DNA of 64,000 nucleotides from Anaerocolumna sp. AGMB13025 (lineage in GTDB: Bacteria; Bacillota; Clostridia; Lachnospirales; Lachnospiraceae): assembly GCF_029689925.1 (NCBI RefSeq), contig NZ_CP121445.1, positions 1,543,001 to 1,607,000 on the forward strand. Reading direction: 5' to 3'. The notes beneath the pieces were generated by a model. That model ran no database searches and was not told the DNA's origin. It saw only the letters and a list, made by a program, of their open reading frames with translations. Made by a program: the position numbers and the translations under genes. Positions within the stretch are counted from its first letter, which is position 1, and the number at the start of each line of letters is the position of its first letter. Positions 53,923 through 63,014 of this stretch are shown here, one piece after another.

Positions 53923-54300
53923 TAGAAAAACCTGAGCTGAAAATTTGATCTGAAAAGATTTGAGCTGATTGAAAAACCTGAGCTGAAAATTTGATCTGAA
54001 AAGATTTGAGTTGATAGAAAACCTGAGCTGAAAATTTGAGCTGAAAAGATTTGAACTAATTGAAAAACTTGAACTGAAAAGATCTAAACAGATTGAGAAA
54101 GCCTGAACTAAACCATCTAAACTGATTGATTATTGGACTGAAAAAACTGAACTGAAAAACTGGACTGATAAAACTGGACTGAAAAAATCTGAACTGAAAA
54201 AATCTGAGCTGAAAAATTATAAAATGTGAAAATATATACTGAAAAAATCTGAACTAAAAAAAATCAAATCTAAATTGAAAAATCAAAATTGAAGTATCTA
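53905..54300 (+). repeat. 46-bp tandem array decaying into shorter repeats
   Basis: Unit GAGCTGATTGAAAAACCTGA-GCTGAAAATTTGATCTGAAA-AGATTT, nearly three copies, then degenerate CTGAAAAAATCTGAA-like units. The first copy begins in the last codons of the TetR gene. It fills most of the 600-base gap to the YhgE gene. Confidence 0.8.
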
Positions 54301-54441
54301 AACTGTTAAAAAAACCCTGATATTAAAGGATTCAAGACAGGAAAATCCCAGGGAAAAGCCCTTGGAAATATATAGCATTGCTTTAAAACCACAAATAAGC
54401 GAACTCTTTCGTTATACGACAATATCACGCATTTGTATAAC

Positions 54442-54470
54442 TTTACGACAAACCGTCTTAAATGTATAAA
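54442..54470 (+). promoter_or_regulatory. sigma-A promoter of the YhgE/Pip gene
   Basis: TTTACG at 54442-54447, a 17-base spacer and TATAAA at 54465-54470. Upstream and within, TACGACAA and TTGTATAA motifs recur (54416, 54434, 54444), which could be TetR binding half-sites. Confidence 0.55.
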
Positions 54471-54523
54471 TACAAATGAAATTCTTTATGTTATACTCTC
54501 CCGTGAAAAAAGGAGATGATGAC

Positions 54524-56824
54524 ATGAAAGAGAAAACAAGACGTAAAAAAATAGCTCCGATTATTGTTATTATTGGAGTAATTATTATCCCTTTACTTTA
54601 CAGTTACTTTTATCTGGGGGCATTCTGGGATCCCTATTCCAGTCTGGATACTCTGCCGGTAGCTGTAGTAAATGAAGATAAGGGTGCGGTAATTAATGAT
54701 GAAGAACGTAATTTGGGAAAAGAAATGTGTGACGAACTTAAGGATGACGCTTCTCTTAAATTCATCTTTACCGATGCCAAAACTGCAAAGGATGGGACCG
54801 AAGGAAAGAAGTATTATGCTACCATTACCATACCAAGCAACTTTTCCGAATCTGTTGCATCGGCAGGCACCACCGAAAAACAAACAGCTGAAATCACGTT
54901 TTCCTCAAATGAAAAACGTAATTATCTGGCTTCCCAGATTTTAAATAATGCAGTTGCAAGTATTGAAAAATCTGTCAGAGCCAATATTAACGAAGAAATT
55001 GTAACTGAGTTATCCGGTCAGTTAACCAGTGTTCCGGATCAGCTTACCACTTTATCAGATGGATTAAATAAGTTGTATGACGGTTCTTCTGATTTGGCAG
55101 ACGGTACCGGAGATCTAAAAGACGGAGCAAAAGACTTGCAATCCGGCAGCACTAAATTAGCAGATGGCACCGGACAGGTAAAGGAGGGAGCCAAAAGCTT
55201 ACAAGACGGTATTGCCTCTTTAGCAGAAGGAGCAGATAAATTATCCTCTGGGAGTACGGAGCTAAAGAAGGGAACTAAGAGCTTTAAAAGTAAAATGCAG
55301 GAATTTACAGACGGAGCAGGTAAGGTTTCTACGGGCAGCAGGTCATTAAGTACCAATATGGCTGATCTGGATAAGGGCATTGCATCCCTCCTCTCAGGAG
55401 CTAAAGCATTAGATACCTCCACTGCAAACATAACGGAATTATCTACCGGAGCAAAGAACCTGGCAGCCGGCGCGTCTCAGTTAAATACGGGGCTGGTTAC
55501 TTACGCAGGTGGTGTGGATACCCTGATTGGTAATGTAACAGATACGACTAATGCCCTGGCAGCCTATGCTAAGGCAACAGGAGATAAAACCATATCTGCT
55601 ATGGTTGCCAAGTTAACAAGTACTGAAAATGTCACCCAGCTTGCCCAGTTAAAGGCTGCTTCTGAAAGCTTAAAAACAGCTTCTGCCCAAATTTCTGCAG
55701 GCGCTAAAACTTTATCTGAGGGTACAAATAATATCGGTCAATTAAAAACTGCCATCAGTCAGATAAAAAGCGGACTGGAAACAGCAAAAGCAGGTTCCGG
55801 TGCTCTTTCTGCCGGTTCTAAGACCTTAAGTGAGAGTATTGGTAAGTTAAATACAGGAGCGCAGCAGTTAAACAGTGCATCTGCTAAATTAAGTGCCGGA
55901 GCCGGAAGTCTTGATACCGGTATCAAGTCACTGCAAAGCGGCACCGATCAGTTAAGTACCGGAGCCGGAGCTTTATTAGACGGAGCCGTCAGTTTAGATA
56001 GCGGAGCCACTGCCTTAAAAGATGGCACAGATACCCTGGTAAACGGCGTTTCTGATTTGGATGACGGAGCTAAACAGATAAAAGACGGTCTTCAGACAGC
56101 AAAAGATGGTGTTGATGAGTCTCTTACCGAGGCGAACAATCAGATTAAAGCATTGGATGGTCTTAGTGAATATGCAAAAGCACCGGTGGAGATGGTAAAA
56201 GCTCCATATGCCCCGGTACCAAATTACGGTACTGCTTTCGCACCATATTTTATGTCCCTGTCCTTATGGGTTGGTGGTCTTATGATCTTCTTTGGAATTT
56301 ATCTGGATGCTGATGAGAAGTTTAAAATACTATCAAGAAATTCTGATAATAAACTGGCTAGAACCTTTATTTATCTGGGTATTGGATTTTTACAAGCCTT
56401 AATACTAGTAATGGTACTATTATTTGGACTTGGATTAAAGGTAAATCATCTAGGAATGTTCTTTGGTTCCTGTATCCTGGTTTCCCTGGTATTTATTTCA
56501 ATTATCCAGTTCTTTCTTATCTTCTTTAAAGATGTCGGTAAGTTCCTGTCATTACTTATGTTGATTTTGCAGTTGACCTCCTGCGGTGGTACGTTCCCTA
56601 TGGAGACTGTGCCAAAATTATTTAATGACTTATATCCGTTTATGCCTATGACATATTCTGTAGGATTATTTAAAGAAGCAATAAGCGGTGTCGGTGATTC
56701 TTCCATAGCATGGCATAATGCAGGCATCTTAATTGTTATTCTGCTTGTTTTTCTTGGTATTACAATTGCGTTTTCAGGAGCAAGAAAAATAAAAGAAAGT
56801 CAGCTTGAGCAGGCAGAAGCTTAA
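54524..56824 (+). CDS. YhgE/Pip family membrane protein
   Basis: About 766 residues. N-terminal helix (IAPIIVIIGVIIIPLLYSYFYLGAFWDPYSSLDTLPVAVVNED, the family signature) and a long outer domain (about 40-570) built from repeats like LSDGLNKLYDGSSDLADGTGDLKDGAKDLQSGS. Five C-terminal membrane helices follow, like those of ABC-2 permeases, and the end is GARKIKESQLEQAEA. AAAGGAG precedes the ATG at 54524. The family includes phage infection protein Pip and relatives of EsaA; here it is probably an envelope protein controlled by the adjacent TetR gene. Confidence 0.9.
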   Translation: MKEKTRRKKIAPIIVIIGVIIIPLLYSYFYLGAFWDPYSSLDTLPVAVVNEDKGAVINDEERNLGKEMCDELKDDASLKFIFTDAKTAKDGTEGKKYYATITIPSNFSESVASAGTTEKQTAEITFSSNEKRNYLASQILNNAVASIEKSVRANINEEIVTELSGQLTSVPDQLTTLSDGLNKLYDGSSDLADGTGDLKDGAKDLQSGSTKLADGTGQVKEGAKSLQDGIASLAEGADKLSSGSTELKKGTKSFKSKMQEFTDGAGKVSTGSRSLSTNMADLDKGIASLLSGAKALDTSTANITELSTGAKNLAAGASQLNTGLVTYAGGVDTLIGNVTDTTNALAAYAKATGDKTISAMVAKLTSTENVTQLAQLKAASESLKTASAQISAGAKTLSEGTNNIGQLKTAISQIKSGLETAKAGSGALSAGSKTLSESIGKLNTGAQQLNSASAKLSAGAGSLDTGIKSLQSGTDQLSTGAGALLDGAVSLDSGATALKDGTDTLVNGVSDLDDGAKQIKDGLQTAKDGVDESLTEANNQIKALDGLSEYAKAPVEMVKAPYAPVPNYGTAFAPYFMSLSLWVGGLMIFFGIYLDADEKFKILSRNSDNKLARTFIYLGIGFLQALILVMVLLFGLGLKVNHLGMFFGSCILVSLVFISIIQFFLIFFKDVGKFLSLLMLILQLTSCGGTFPMETVPKLFNDLYPFMPMTYSVGLFKEAISGVGDSSIAWHNAGILIVILLVFLGITIAFSGARKIKESQLEQAEA

Positions 56825-56846
56825 TAAGAATAATATATTATTTTTT

Positions 56847-56873
56847 AACCGCTCCAAGTTTTTTGGGGCGGTT
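56847..56873 (+). terminator. probable intrinsic terminator
   Basis: AACCGCTCC(56847-56855)/GGGGCGGTT(56865-56873) with a T-rich loop and an AT-rich tail. The following 57-kb stretch (about 56925-57060) consists of AGTATAAAAAT-like short repeats; nothing else is seen up to the transposase stop at 57350. Confidence 0.5.
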
Positions 56874-56924
56874 ATTTAAGTTTTGGGATTTCTTATGGAT
56901 TTTCCTGGGTGTTATAATCAGTAT

Positions 56925-57060
56925 AAAAATCAGTATAAAATTAGTATAAATAAAATCAGTATAAAAATTGGTATAAAAATCTTTATTAATCTGTAAAAAT
57001 CTGTGTAAACCTATATAAACCCTGTATAAAATCTGTATATAAAACCGTTATATAAAGCCC
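56925..57060 (+). repeat. degenerate AGTATAAAAATC tandem repeats
   Basis: Repeated short units (CAGTATAAAAATCAGTATAA, then TGTATAAACCTATATAAACC) give low-complexity AT-rich DNA between the YhgE gene and the IS110 element. Confidence 0.65.
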
Positions 57061-57349
57061 TGTCATGCAGAAGACACACTTATTATATAAATTTATAAAC
57101 GCGCTGGAAAGCTACACGATTCATTTGCAACTTCGTAACCTGGTTACAGAAAAGTATTAATAAAAATTGTATAGTAATGACATAATAATTGGAAAATACA
57201 TAAGTCCAGCGGTGTGATGTCAAGTGAGAAATGAAATAAAAATCATATATCTTTATACTATATCTTAAAAAACAAAAAACGACCACCTAAGCCCTGTCGA
57301 CCAAGTTTTTGAAAAAAGAGCAGGGCAGCTTATCAGCAGATAGATGTTT

Positions 57350-58576
57350 CTATTCTGCTGGACGATATAGGCGATTGTCTTTAAGCAGCGTAAAGACTAA
57401 CCGCACAAATTTACGAGCAGTTAATGCGAGTGCACGTTTGTGTTGATATCTGTTCACCTCTTTGTACTTTTGGTGATAGAAAGCTTTGTACTCCTTGTCG
57501 CATCTTACAAGAGAGAATGCAGCTTCACACAGATAATACTTTAGAAATCGGTTTCCAGATCTGATGAGCCTTGTGTTTTGGGCTTCAAAATCACCAGACT
57601 GGTGCTGAGTCCAGGCAAGACCTGCATACTTTGCAAGCTGTGCCTGATTATCAAAACGGTTGATATCTCCAATCTCTGCCATGATACCGGCAGAATAAAC
57701 AAGACCTATTCCAGGTATAGATATCAATATATTTGGCAAGAGTTCCATCTGAGCAGAGATTGCTTTATCGAACTCTTTGATTTGAGCTTCCAATGCCCTT
57801 ATGGAGCTTATGGATATTGAGAGCACCTGGTTTACAGAGTCATTTACCGTCTTAGGTAAACGATAGGAACTCCGAGCTGCTTTCTGAATGGCTTTGGCTA
57901 CCGCATCGGGATCTGGAAAGCGGTTCTTTCCTTTCTCCATGATAAAAGCGGTTAGTTCTTGTAAGTCCATATATGCCAATGCTTCTACGGATTCAAATTC
58001 ATCGTAGACAGCAAGGGCGGTAGTGCTGAAGGTATCTGAAAATACCTTCTCCTGTATCATGGTTGAATACTTCTTGAACAGTACATTTATAAATCGTTGC
58101 TTTTCTTTGGTGAGGTTGCAGACGGTAAAATAACGTGCTCGTGTGAGGTTTTGGAGAGCCTTGTAGTGATAATCTCCTATGTATACCTCTTTGTTGATTC
58201 TTCCAAAACGCAGACAGTCAGCAATGACAAAAGAGTCCACATAATCATTCTTTGGCAGGTCATTATAAGCATCTTTAAACTTTTTAACCTGCTTAGGATT
58301 GAGGACATGGATCTTTCTGTCAAAGGATGCAAGAAATGCATCTTCCCTTAAGAAATACATAAGATTCTCTCCGTAGACCGATGTTGATTCAAGGCCTATG
58401 AGAACGGTATCAAGGGACTGAGAATTCATAACAGAAAGAATTCTTTTTACCAACTGAGTAGAACCATCCTGTGAGTTAGCAACTGAGAAGTTACTGTGTT
58501 TATTGCCATCAGGCAACATAAGATAAACGACATTGGATTTGCTACTTACATCAATTCCGACGTAAAGTGGGTTCAT
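57350..58576 (-). CDS. IS110 family transposase
   Basis: About 408 residues. N-terminal RuvC-like DEDD domain (VGIDVSSKSNVV, LIGLESTSVYGENL, DYVDSFVIADCLRFGR) and C-terminal transposase IS116/IS110/IS902 domain (IPGIGLVYSAGIMAEIGDINRFDNQAQLAKYAGLAWTQHQSGDFEAQNTRLIRSGNRFLKYYLCEAA) with the expected serine. The ATG at 58576 has GAAGGTGAT upstream; the frame continues to 58660 through the noncoding region. Appears intact, so the element may be active. Confidence 0.93.
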   Translation of the reverse strand: MNPLYVGIDVSSKSNVVYLMLPDGNKHSNFSVANSQDGSTQLVKRILSVMNSQSLDTVLIGLESTSVYGENLMYFLREDAFLASFDRKIHVLNPKQVKKFKDAYNDLPKNDYVDSFVIADCLRFGRINKEVYIGDYHYKALQNLTRARYFTVCNLTKEKQRFINVLFKKYSTMIQEKVFSDTFSTTALAVYDEFESVEALAYMDLQELTAFIMEKGKNRFPDPDAVAKAIQKAARSSYRLPKTVNDSVNQVLSISISSIRALEAQIKEFDKAISAQMELLPNILISIPGIGLVYSAGIMAEIGDINRFDNQAQLAKYAGLAWTQHQSGDFEAQNTRLIRSGNRFLKYYLCEAAFSLVRCDKEYKAFYHQKYKEVNRYQHKRALALTARKFVRLVFTLLKDNRLYRPAE

Positions 58577-58853
58577 AAAATCACCTTCTTTCGTAGTAAG
58601 ATTTAAGTGTTCAATCGGCTTGGTAAAACCCATGATCATGGAGCATCGACACCCTCGCATATAAGAATCCAGCTTAAGATGGACAGATGCGAAACCACAC
58701 TGCTAGATGGTCGTCCATGAACTTAAGCAAACAGCCAGCTGGTTTGAAGCTAACTTCCATGTCAGGGGAACAGACTTATTTATGAAGTAACCATTACTGG
58801 TTCAACAGGGGGACAAAGAACTATTACCTGATTGACACTAGGACAATTATATC
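58577..58853 (-). ncRNA. candidate IS110 bridge RNA region
   Basis: The noncoding stretch before the transposase holds a long hairpin: GCTTAAGATGGAC (58672-58684) pairs with GTCCATGAACTTAAGC (58713-58728) with a three-base bulge and a 28-base loop. IS110 bridge RNAs are expected exactly here and contain such internal guide loops. The target- and donor-binding bases were not assigned. Confidence 0.5.
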
Positions 58854-58943
58854 ATGGGCTTAACTAAGCCTATTGAACAAAATTTATTAAGTTATCAAGG
58901 TACATTTATGTATCTAAAAGATATTATACGAGGAGGATATATC

Positions 58944-59264
58944 ATGTTAGGATTACTAAAAAATACACCAGGGAAAACAATACCAGTTAATAAACTGGAT
59001 GAATTAATCGAAAAAGCAGATATAATCGACATCAGAGAACCATATGAATATAAAACCGGTAGTTTACGCAGTACAAAAAATATTCCTATGGATAAATTAA
59101 TAGCAAACCCTGAAACCCATATGAAGAGAGACAAAACATATTACATTATGTGCCAATCCGGCAACAGGAGCAGACAGACCTGTATGTATTTAACCAAGCA
59201 GGGCTATGATGTTATTAATGTACTTGGCGGCATTGGTGCTTATACCGGTTCAAATAGAAACTGA
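58944..59264 (+). CDS. rhodanese-like domain protein
   Basis: About 106 residues, single rhodanese domain: DIIDIREPYEYKTGSL and active-site loop IMCQSGNRSRQ with catalytic Cys, ending YDVINVLGGIGAYTG. The ATG at 58944 follows GAGGAGG; the upstream part of the open frame is the inverted repeat next to the IS110 element. Probable sulfurtransferase or persulfide carrier. Confidence 0.9.
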   Translation: MLGLLKNTPGKTIPVNKLDELIEKADIIDIREPYEYKTGSLRSTKNIPMDKLIANPETHMKRDKTYYIMCQSGNRSRQTCMYLTKQGYDVINVLGGIGAYTGSNRN

Positions 59265-59358
59265 TATTTTAAGCAACTCAGAGAATTCCAGGTTACTGCC
59301 GGACGCCCTAAAACGTTTCTTCCAACTTACCTATCCATGAGTTAACCCCAAAATTATA

Positions 59359-59386
59359 TTGACAACAGAATTAGTAATGCTATAAT
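59359..59386 (+). promoter_or_regulatory. sigma-A promoter of valS
   Basis: TTGACA at 59359-59364, a 16-base spacer and TATAAT at 59381-59386. Same spacing as the thrS promoter. Confidence 0.8.
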
Positions 59387-59394
59387 AAAGTTAA

Positions 59395-59688
59395 CAATTA
59401 CAGGCAAAAGCGTTGACGAGGAGGAGTACTTGCTTATCCAGATGCACAGAGAGAAGATGGTTGGTGAAAATCTTCGTAATGGGAGCAGGGAAGTAGCCTT
59501 TGAGCTTTGGATCCAACGGATAAGGAATCATTATCCCAGTAGTCTCCAACGGAATTTTCCGCCGTTATCATGGAAAGCTGTATCGGAAGTAACTTCCCGT
59601 ACGGATTAAGAGCAGTTTATACTGAATTTAAGGTGGTACCACGGACATAATGTTCGCCCTGAGCTTATTAGCTCAGGGCGTTTTTTTT
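59395..59688 (+). promoter_or_regulatory. T-box riboswitch, valine specific
   Basis: T-box core AAGGTGGTACCACGG (59630-59644) and terminator CGCCCTGAGC(59655-59664)/GCTCAGGGCG(59671-59680) with eight T. In the specifier region AGGGAA-GTA-GCCTTTGAGCT puts valine codon GTA at 59493-59495, aligned with ACC of the thrS leader. The gene downstream is a valyl-tRNA synthetase, as expected. Confidence 0.92.
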
Positions 59689-59746
59689 ACCTTTTTGTCC
59701 TGTCAATTAGCAATCTGCTTGTATTTGTAAAAAAGGAGGTATCCCG

Positions 59747-62272
59747 ATGGATAGAAAGTATGAATTTAAAAATGCAGAAAAGGAAATGCAGGAATTATGG
59801 AAGAAGGAAGAAATTTACCGATTTCAGAATGGGAAGGATAAAAAAGTATTTTCCATAGATACACCACCGCCCACCGTAAGCGGAAGCCTTCATATCGGAC
59901 ACGTATTTTCCTATACACAGGCAGAAATAATAGCAAGATTCAAACGGATGGAGGGCTATGACGTATTTTATCCCTTTGGTTTTGATGACAACGGACTGCC
60001 CACCGAGCGATTGGTTGAAAAGGAGGAAAAAATCCGTGCCAAAGAGCTGCCCCTAAGTGAATTCAGAGAGAAATGCATGGCAGTTTCGGAAAAATACGAG
60101 GAGGAATTCAAACGGATGTGGGAATCCCTTGGATTTAGCGTAGACTGGAATCAAAAATACCGGACCGTCTCCAAAGAGACTCAGAGAATATCCCAGCGTT
60201 CCTTTTTAGAACTGGTACGTATGGGGAAAGCTTACCGCAAAGAATCTCCGGTGTTATGGTGTACAAATTGCCAGACCTCCATAGCGCAGGCAGAACTTGA
60301 GACAAAAGACCTGGATACTACGTTTAATTATCTGGAATTTAACACAGATTCCCAGTCCCTTACCATAGCTACCACAAGACCGGAATTATTGTATGGCTGT
60401 GTATGCCTTTTTGTCCATCCCGAAGATAAACGGTATCATCAATTTGTTGGTAAGACAGCGAAAGTACCCCTATATGATTTTGACATACCGATACTGACCG
60501 ATGAAGAAGTAAGTATGGAGAAAGGCACGGGAGCCGTTATGTGCGCAACCTTTGGAGATACGGCAGATGCATTATGGTATGAAAAACACAAGCTCCCCTA
60601 TAAAAAAATAATACTGCCGGAGGGCAGAATCAGTGAAGATGTCCCCTTTATCGGCGGAATGAAGGTTTTGGAGGGAAGAGCGAAAATCCTTGAACTCTTA
60701 AAGGAAAAAGGACTTTTATTAAAGCAGGAAGAAATTAACCATTCTGTTGCAGTTCATGAACGCTGCGGGAAGGAAATTGAGATCATACCTTCCGGTCAAT
60801 GGTATATTGATGTATTAACGGATAAAGAAAGATTTTTAAAAGCCGCTGAGGAAATTAACTGGTATCCGGCGGCTATGAAAACCAGATACCAGCTATGGGT
60901 TGAAAACTTGAAATGGGACTGGTGCATATCAAGACAACGATATTTTGGGGTGCCGTTCCCCGTTTGGTATTGTAAGGAGTGCGGCAAACCTATATTTGCG
61001 AAAGAAGAGGAACTGCCGGTTAATCCGCAAGAATGCAGTACAGAACAAAGCTGTGAGTGCGGCTGTTCTGAGTTTATTCCGGAAACAGCGGTATTTGATA
61101 CCTGGGCTACTTCCTCCGTTACACCACTTATTAATGCAAAATTCGGTGAAGTGGATGACCGGAGGGATATCGTTTTACCCATGGGAATGAGAGCCCAGGC
61201 TCATGAAATTATCCGTACCTGGGCATTTTACACCATCGTTAAAAGTTTGTACCACACCGGTAAGATTCCCTGGAAAGACATTATGATCAGCGGATTTGTA
61301 CTGGCTAAAAAGGGTGAAAAAATGAGCAAATCAAAGAATAATGGTTCCAGTTCCCCGGTTTCCCTTATTGAAGTTCATTCAGCCGATGCACTCAGATACT
61401 GGGCGGCAAATTCAAAACTTGGCACGGATACTTTCTTTAGTGAAGAGGAATTAAAGATTCCAAAACGGTTTATCACAAAGCTGTGGAATGCTTCTAGGTT
61501 TGTATTATCCCATCTGGAGGATATGGATAGAAACAGCATAGATGGTTATAACATTGAAAATGTAACAGCAGAACCTAATTGCAATAAGGATAGTACCAAT
61601 ATAGAAGATAACAGTAATGCAATGGATAGCGTTAAAATAGAAAAGCACTGTAATAATATTGAAAGTGCAGAACATGGTGGAAAACAAGATAGGATTACTA
61701 AATTAATGCCGGTAGATCAATGGATACTGGAACGGGTTAAGGAAACTACGATAAGAGTCCGGAAACTTTTAGAAGATTATGAAATCGGTCAGGCAAGACA
61801 TGAAGTTGATGATTTATTCTGGAAGGATTTCTGCGACTATTATATTGAAATCGTAAAAGAAAGGCTGTATCAGCCGGAAAAACACGGGGCAATAAACCGG
61901 TACTCGGGTCAATATGCCATTTATCACGCTTTTTTAGGTATCCTGGAATTATATGCGATTTATACACCTCATATTACCGATTATATTTATCAGGAAATTT
62001 ACAGAGATAGGGAAGGACAGGTTTCGATTCATAAACTGGCATGGAATAAGGAAGAAGACTTAAATTCTATGCTGCTGGTTTTTGGAGAAGAATTAAAGAA
62101 AAGCATTATGGAAGTACGAAAATACAAATCAGAAAATAATCTTTCTATGAAGGAGGAAATCCAAGCAGTTAACATCACCAGTCAGAAAAGTTTGGAAAAG
62201 TATTTCAGAGAAACGGAGAAAGATATACTGGCTTGTACGAATGGTAAGGAAATTAGATATGATTTCAGTTAA
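59747..62272 (+). CDS. valS: valine--tRNA ligase, archaeal-type
   Basis: 841 residues. Class I motifs HIGH (GSLHIGHVFSYTQAE) and KMSKS (GEKMSKSKNN), editing domain (TIATTRPELLYGCVCLFVHPED), zinc knuckles (WCTNCQTS; WYCKECGKPIFAKEEE; CECGC). The segment GFDDNGLPTERLVEK replaces the GTDHAGIATQ of common bacterial ValRS and is typical of the archaeal/rickettsial type. The usual C-terminal coiled coil of bacterial ValRS is missing. An Asn-rich low-complexity insert (about 600-650) lies before the anticodon-binding domain. AAAGGAGG precedes the ATG. Regulated by the T-box. Confidence 0.93.
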   Translation: MDRKYEFKNAEKEMQELWKKEEIYRFQNGKDKKVFSIDTPPPTVSGSLHIGHVFSYTQAEIIARFKRMEGYDVFYPFGFDDNGLPTERLVEKEEKIRAKELPLSEFREKCMAVSEKYEEEFKRMWESLGFSVDWNQKYRTVSKETQRISQRSFLELVRMGKAYRKESPVLWCTNCQTSIAQAELETKDLDTTFNYLEFNTDSQSLTIATTRPELLYGCVCLFVHPEDKRYHQFVGKTAKVPLYDFDIPILTDEEVSMEKGTGAVMCATFGDTADALWYEKHKLPYKKIILPEGRISEDVPFIGGMKVLEGRAKILELLKEKGLLLKQEEINHSVAVHERCGKEIEIIPSGQWYIDVLTDKERFLKAAEEINWYPAAMKTRYQLWVENLKWDWCISRQRYFGVPFPVWYCKECGKPIFAKEEELPVNPQECSTEQSCECGCSEFIPETAVFDTWATSSVTPLINAKFGEVDDRRDIVLPMGMRAQAHEIIRTWAFYTIVKSLYHTGKIPWKDIMISGFVLAKKGEKMSKSKNNGSSSPVSLIEVHSADALRYWAANSKLGTDTFFSEEELKIPKRFITKLWNASRFVLSHLEDMDRNSIDGYNIENVTAEPNCNKDSTNIEDNSNAMDSVKIEKHCNNIESAEHGGKQDRITKLMPVDQWILERVKETTIRVRKLLEDYEIGQARHEVDDLFWKDFCDYYIEIVKERLYQPEKHGAINRYSGQYAIYHAFLGILELYAIYTPHITDYIYQEIYRDREGQVSIHKLAWNKEEDLNSMLLVFGEELKKSIMEVRKYKSENNLSMKEEIQAVNITSQKSLEKYFRETEKDILACTNGKEIRYDFS

Positions 62273-62385
62273 GTTTTTTCTTAGATGAAAAATAAGAAAA
62301 CCTTAGAAGAAATTATAAAACCGGATATTCAAGAGACTACTTCAAATTCTGTGTTTTTGGATTTAGGAGCTTTGATTATCTTACT

Positions 62386-62433
62386 AAATCCATGAAATAC
62401 AGTAAAGTCACCTCAGCTGCATTTCATGGATTT
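62386..62433 (+). terminator. probable terminator of valS
   Basis: AAATCCATGAAAT(62386-62398)/ATTTCATGGATTT(62421-62433), 114 bases after the stop, with a short T run. The remaining intergenic bases to 62640 show nothing. Confidence 0.45.
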
Positions 62434-62640
62434 TATGAAATAATATAGGCTTAAAATTCCAAAACACTAAATTTGAAACGGTCTCAGTAATTATGTTTTT
62501 AGTGACGTTTTTACAAACAAACATCTTATTTTTGCATGATAAGATTAACTTGGTTAGCCAAGTGAAAGTACTTATGCGGATATTTATCATCAATGAAAGG
62601 ACGATATCCGACAAAAAGATTATAATCTAATACAGTCTGC

Positions 62641-62991
62641 TTACTCTTCGTCAAATCGCTGGGGAATCTGGGGATCATATAAGGGGCAATCATATTTATC
62701 CATAATATCTATAAATTTGTTCATATCTTTTTCATTCATACTATAACAGTCAAACCGAACAAACTGGCTTGTCATTTGAACCTGAAATAAACCGTCATAT
62801 TCCGTCTCAAAATCATATTTACCGGAACGTTCCCAGCTGCTAAATGCTTCCGCTATATGTTCCAGAATTTCCTCCACAGGTAATTCTTCAATATCCTCAA
62901 TATATTCACCTTCGCTTAAATGTTCATATACCAGTTGATTATCTCCGTATATATCTTCTTTATATTTCCAGAAACCTAAATCATAGCTCAT
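62641..62991 (-). CDS. conserved hypothetical acidic protein (116 aa)
   Basis: MSYDLGFWKYKEDIYGDNQLVYEHLSEGEYIEDIEELPVEEIL..., then FQVQMTSQFVRFDCYSMNEKDMNKFIDIMDKYDCPLYDPQIPQRFDE. The opening SYDLGFWKYK and ending CPLYDPQ-xRF recur in short cytoplasmic proteins of many Firmicutes and Bacteroidetes as far as I recall. They are sometimes found near toxin-immunity loci, but no toxin gene is seen here. GAGG precedes the ATG. Confidence 0.65.
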   Translation of the reverse strand: MSYDLGFWKYKEDIYGDNQLVYEHLSEGEYIEDIEELPVEEILEHIAEAFSSWERSGKYDFETEYDGLFQVQMTSQFVRFDCYSMNEKDMNKFIDIMDKYDCPLYDPQIPQRFDEE

Positions 62992-63014
62992 GGTCTTATC
63001 CTCACTTTTATTTA

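Larger units (their letters stand above)
57290..58880 (-). mobile_element. IS110 family insertion sequence (approximate ends)
   Basis: One transposase gene, reading leftward, with a noncoding region of about 280 bases upstream of it, as in the IS110 group, where the bridge RNA is encoded between the left end and the gene. The ends are set by context only: IS110 elements lack terminal inverted repeats, so exact boundaries cannot be read. A 26-base inverted duplication (58608-58633 and 58854-58879) flanks the noncoding part. Confidence 0.65.

Noticed and set aside
55039..55431. 130-residue minus-strand frame opposite YhgE
   Set aside because: Shadow of the repetitive ectodomain of the YhgE gene; repeats keep the opposite frame open.
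57083..57286. 67-residue minus-strand frame next to the IS110 element
   Set aside because: AT-rich low-complexity sequence with no ribosome binding site.
61500..61700. Frameshift or pseudogene in valS
   Set aside because: The reading frame is continuous through the Asn-rich stretch and both flanking domains are intact.
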